From assembly GCA_026627385.1 (NCBI GenBank), contig JAPNUR010000012.1:24229-88228 (forward strand): a stretch of 64,000 bases of DNA, read 5' to 3'. The notes under the pieces were generated by a model. The model saw only the letters and a list, made by a program, of their open reading frames with translations. It was not told the DNA's origin and did no database searches. Of the stretch, positions 63,643 to 64,000 are shown piece after piece. The position numbers and the translations under genes were made by a program. The DNA is from Bacillota bacterium. GTDB lineage: Bacteria; Bacillota; Sulfobacillia; Sulfobacillales; Sulfobacillaceae. The number at the start of each line of letters is the position of its first letter. The first letter of the stretch is position 1.

Positions 63643-64000
63643 TCCAGCGATTCCTTCAGTCGTCACTGAGCGAGAGCGTGTGGTTTGGTAAAGAACGGCA
63701 CCTATCCCCAGGCGGACTTGTTCACCGTCCTCGGGTGAGCCGCTGACGAAAGACAAGCTACTGACGATGGTCACCATGCTCGTCGTGGCTTAGCATGAAA
63801 CCACGGTGAGTTTATGCGACAACGGGTTGTTGGCACTCTCTCTGCACCCAGCGAGTGCACTCGTTGGTTAGAAAACCCAGCCGTTATCAGGGTTGTTAAA
63901 CAGTTGGGCCGATGACCGGACTAGATAATGTCTCTATTTTGATGTAAAAACCGATTGAGGTCTGGCTTACGCAACATCCGACGTTGTTTCACCGGATTGC

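Noticed and set aside
1..64000. CRISPR array or cas genes
   Set aside because: No regularly spaced 24-40-bp repeats and no Cas-like proteins were seen.

Overview
The window looks like chromosome from an endospore-forming, sulfur-oxidising Gram-positive bacterium, most likely a Sulfobacillus-type acidophile. Three things support this: a Firmicutes sporulation and cell-division cluster (spoVB, mazG, hup, rqcP, yabP, yabQ, divIC, yabR), strong AGGAGG-type ribosome binding sites with frequent GTG and TTG starts, and a complete sHdr-LbpA sulfur-oxidation operon. The genus is inferred from gene content, not from a database search.

Layout. (1) 1-4038: the 5' part of a mannose-1-phosphate guanylyltransferase gene behind a class V aminotransferase (minus strand), then a plus-strand STAND-type ATPase with a C-terminal helix-turn-helix. 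(2) 4048-22906, minus strand: one tightly coupled eight-gene operon. It encodes a PUFA-synthase-type iterative fatty acid/polyketide synthase (PfaA-, PfaC- and PfaD-like), an MFS transporter, phosphatidylserine decarboxylase, CDP-diacylglycerol synthase, a CDP-alcohol phosphatidyltransferase and a phosphopantetheinyl transferase. PfaC ends in an acylglycerophosphate acyltransferase domain. The operon therefore appears to hold what is needed to make an unusual acyl chain, esterify it to glycerophosphate and convert the product to a phosphatidylethanolamine-like lipid. (3) 22907-33 kb: an accessory zone with a hairpin-rich leader, an ISL3 transposase relic, two glycosidases, an isochorismatase-like hydrolase, an alkyltransferase, a PilZ protein, a dead Phd-type toxin-antitoxin pair and a cytochrome P450 pseudogene. 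(4) 32914-37460: an NCS1 permease, two nucleoside hydrolases and a phosphofructokinase.

(5) 37487-50098, minus strand: fifteen genes, nearly all closely spaced. They are a DsrE3A-like sulfurtransferase, HdrC1, HdrB1, HdrA, a conserved unknown, a fused HdrC2-HdrB2, two lipoate-binding proteins, a lipoate-protein ligase, TusA, a second DsrE-like protein, a GAF protein, EtfB, EtfA and a membrane Fe-S Etf:quinone oxidoreductase. Read together they form a path from persulfide delivery (TusA/DsrE), through LbpA-bound sulfur oxidised by the Hdr-like complex, to electron exit by Etf and the membrane quinone pool. A promoter with a near-palindromic operator precedes the operon. A divergent gene set encodes an unusual DUF156 (CsoR/CstR-family) repressor, and a nearby TusA-like protein lacks the catalytic cysteine.

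(6) 51.8-54.7 kb: a gene-poor stretch with small membrane proteins and a diverged duplication of the tRNA-Leu 3' end and terminator, resembling an attachment-site scar. (7) 54681-61143: tRNA-Leu and the conserved sporulation/division cluster followed by hemL. (8) 61321-64000: a second MOP-superfamily flippase and an exported protein of unknown function; the last ~350 bases show no gene.
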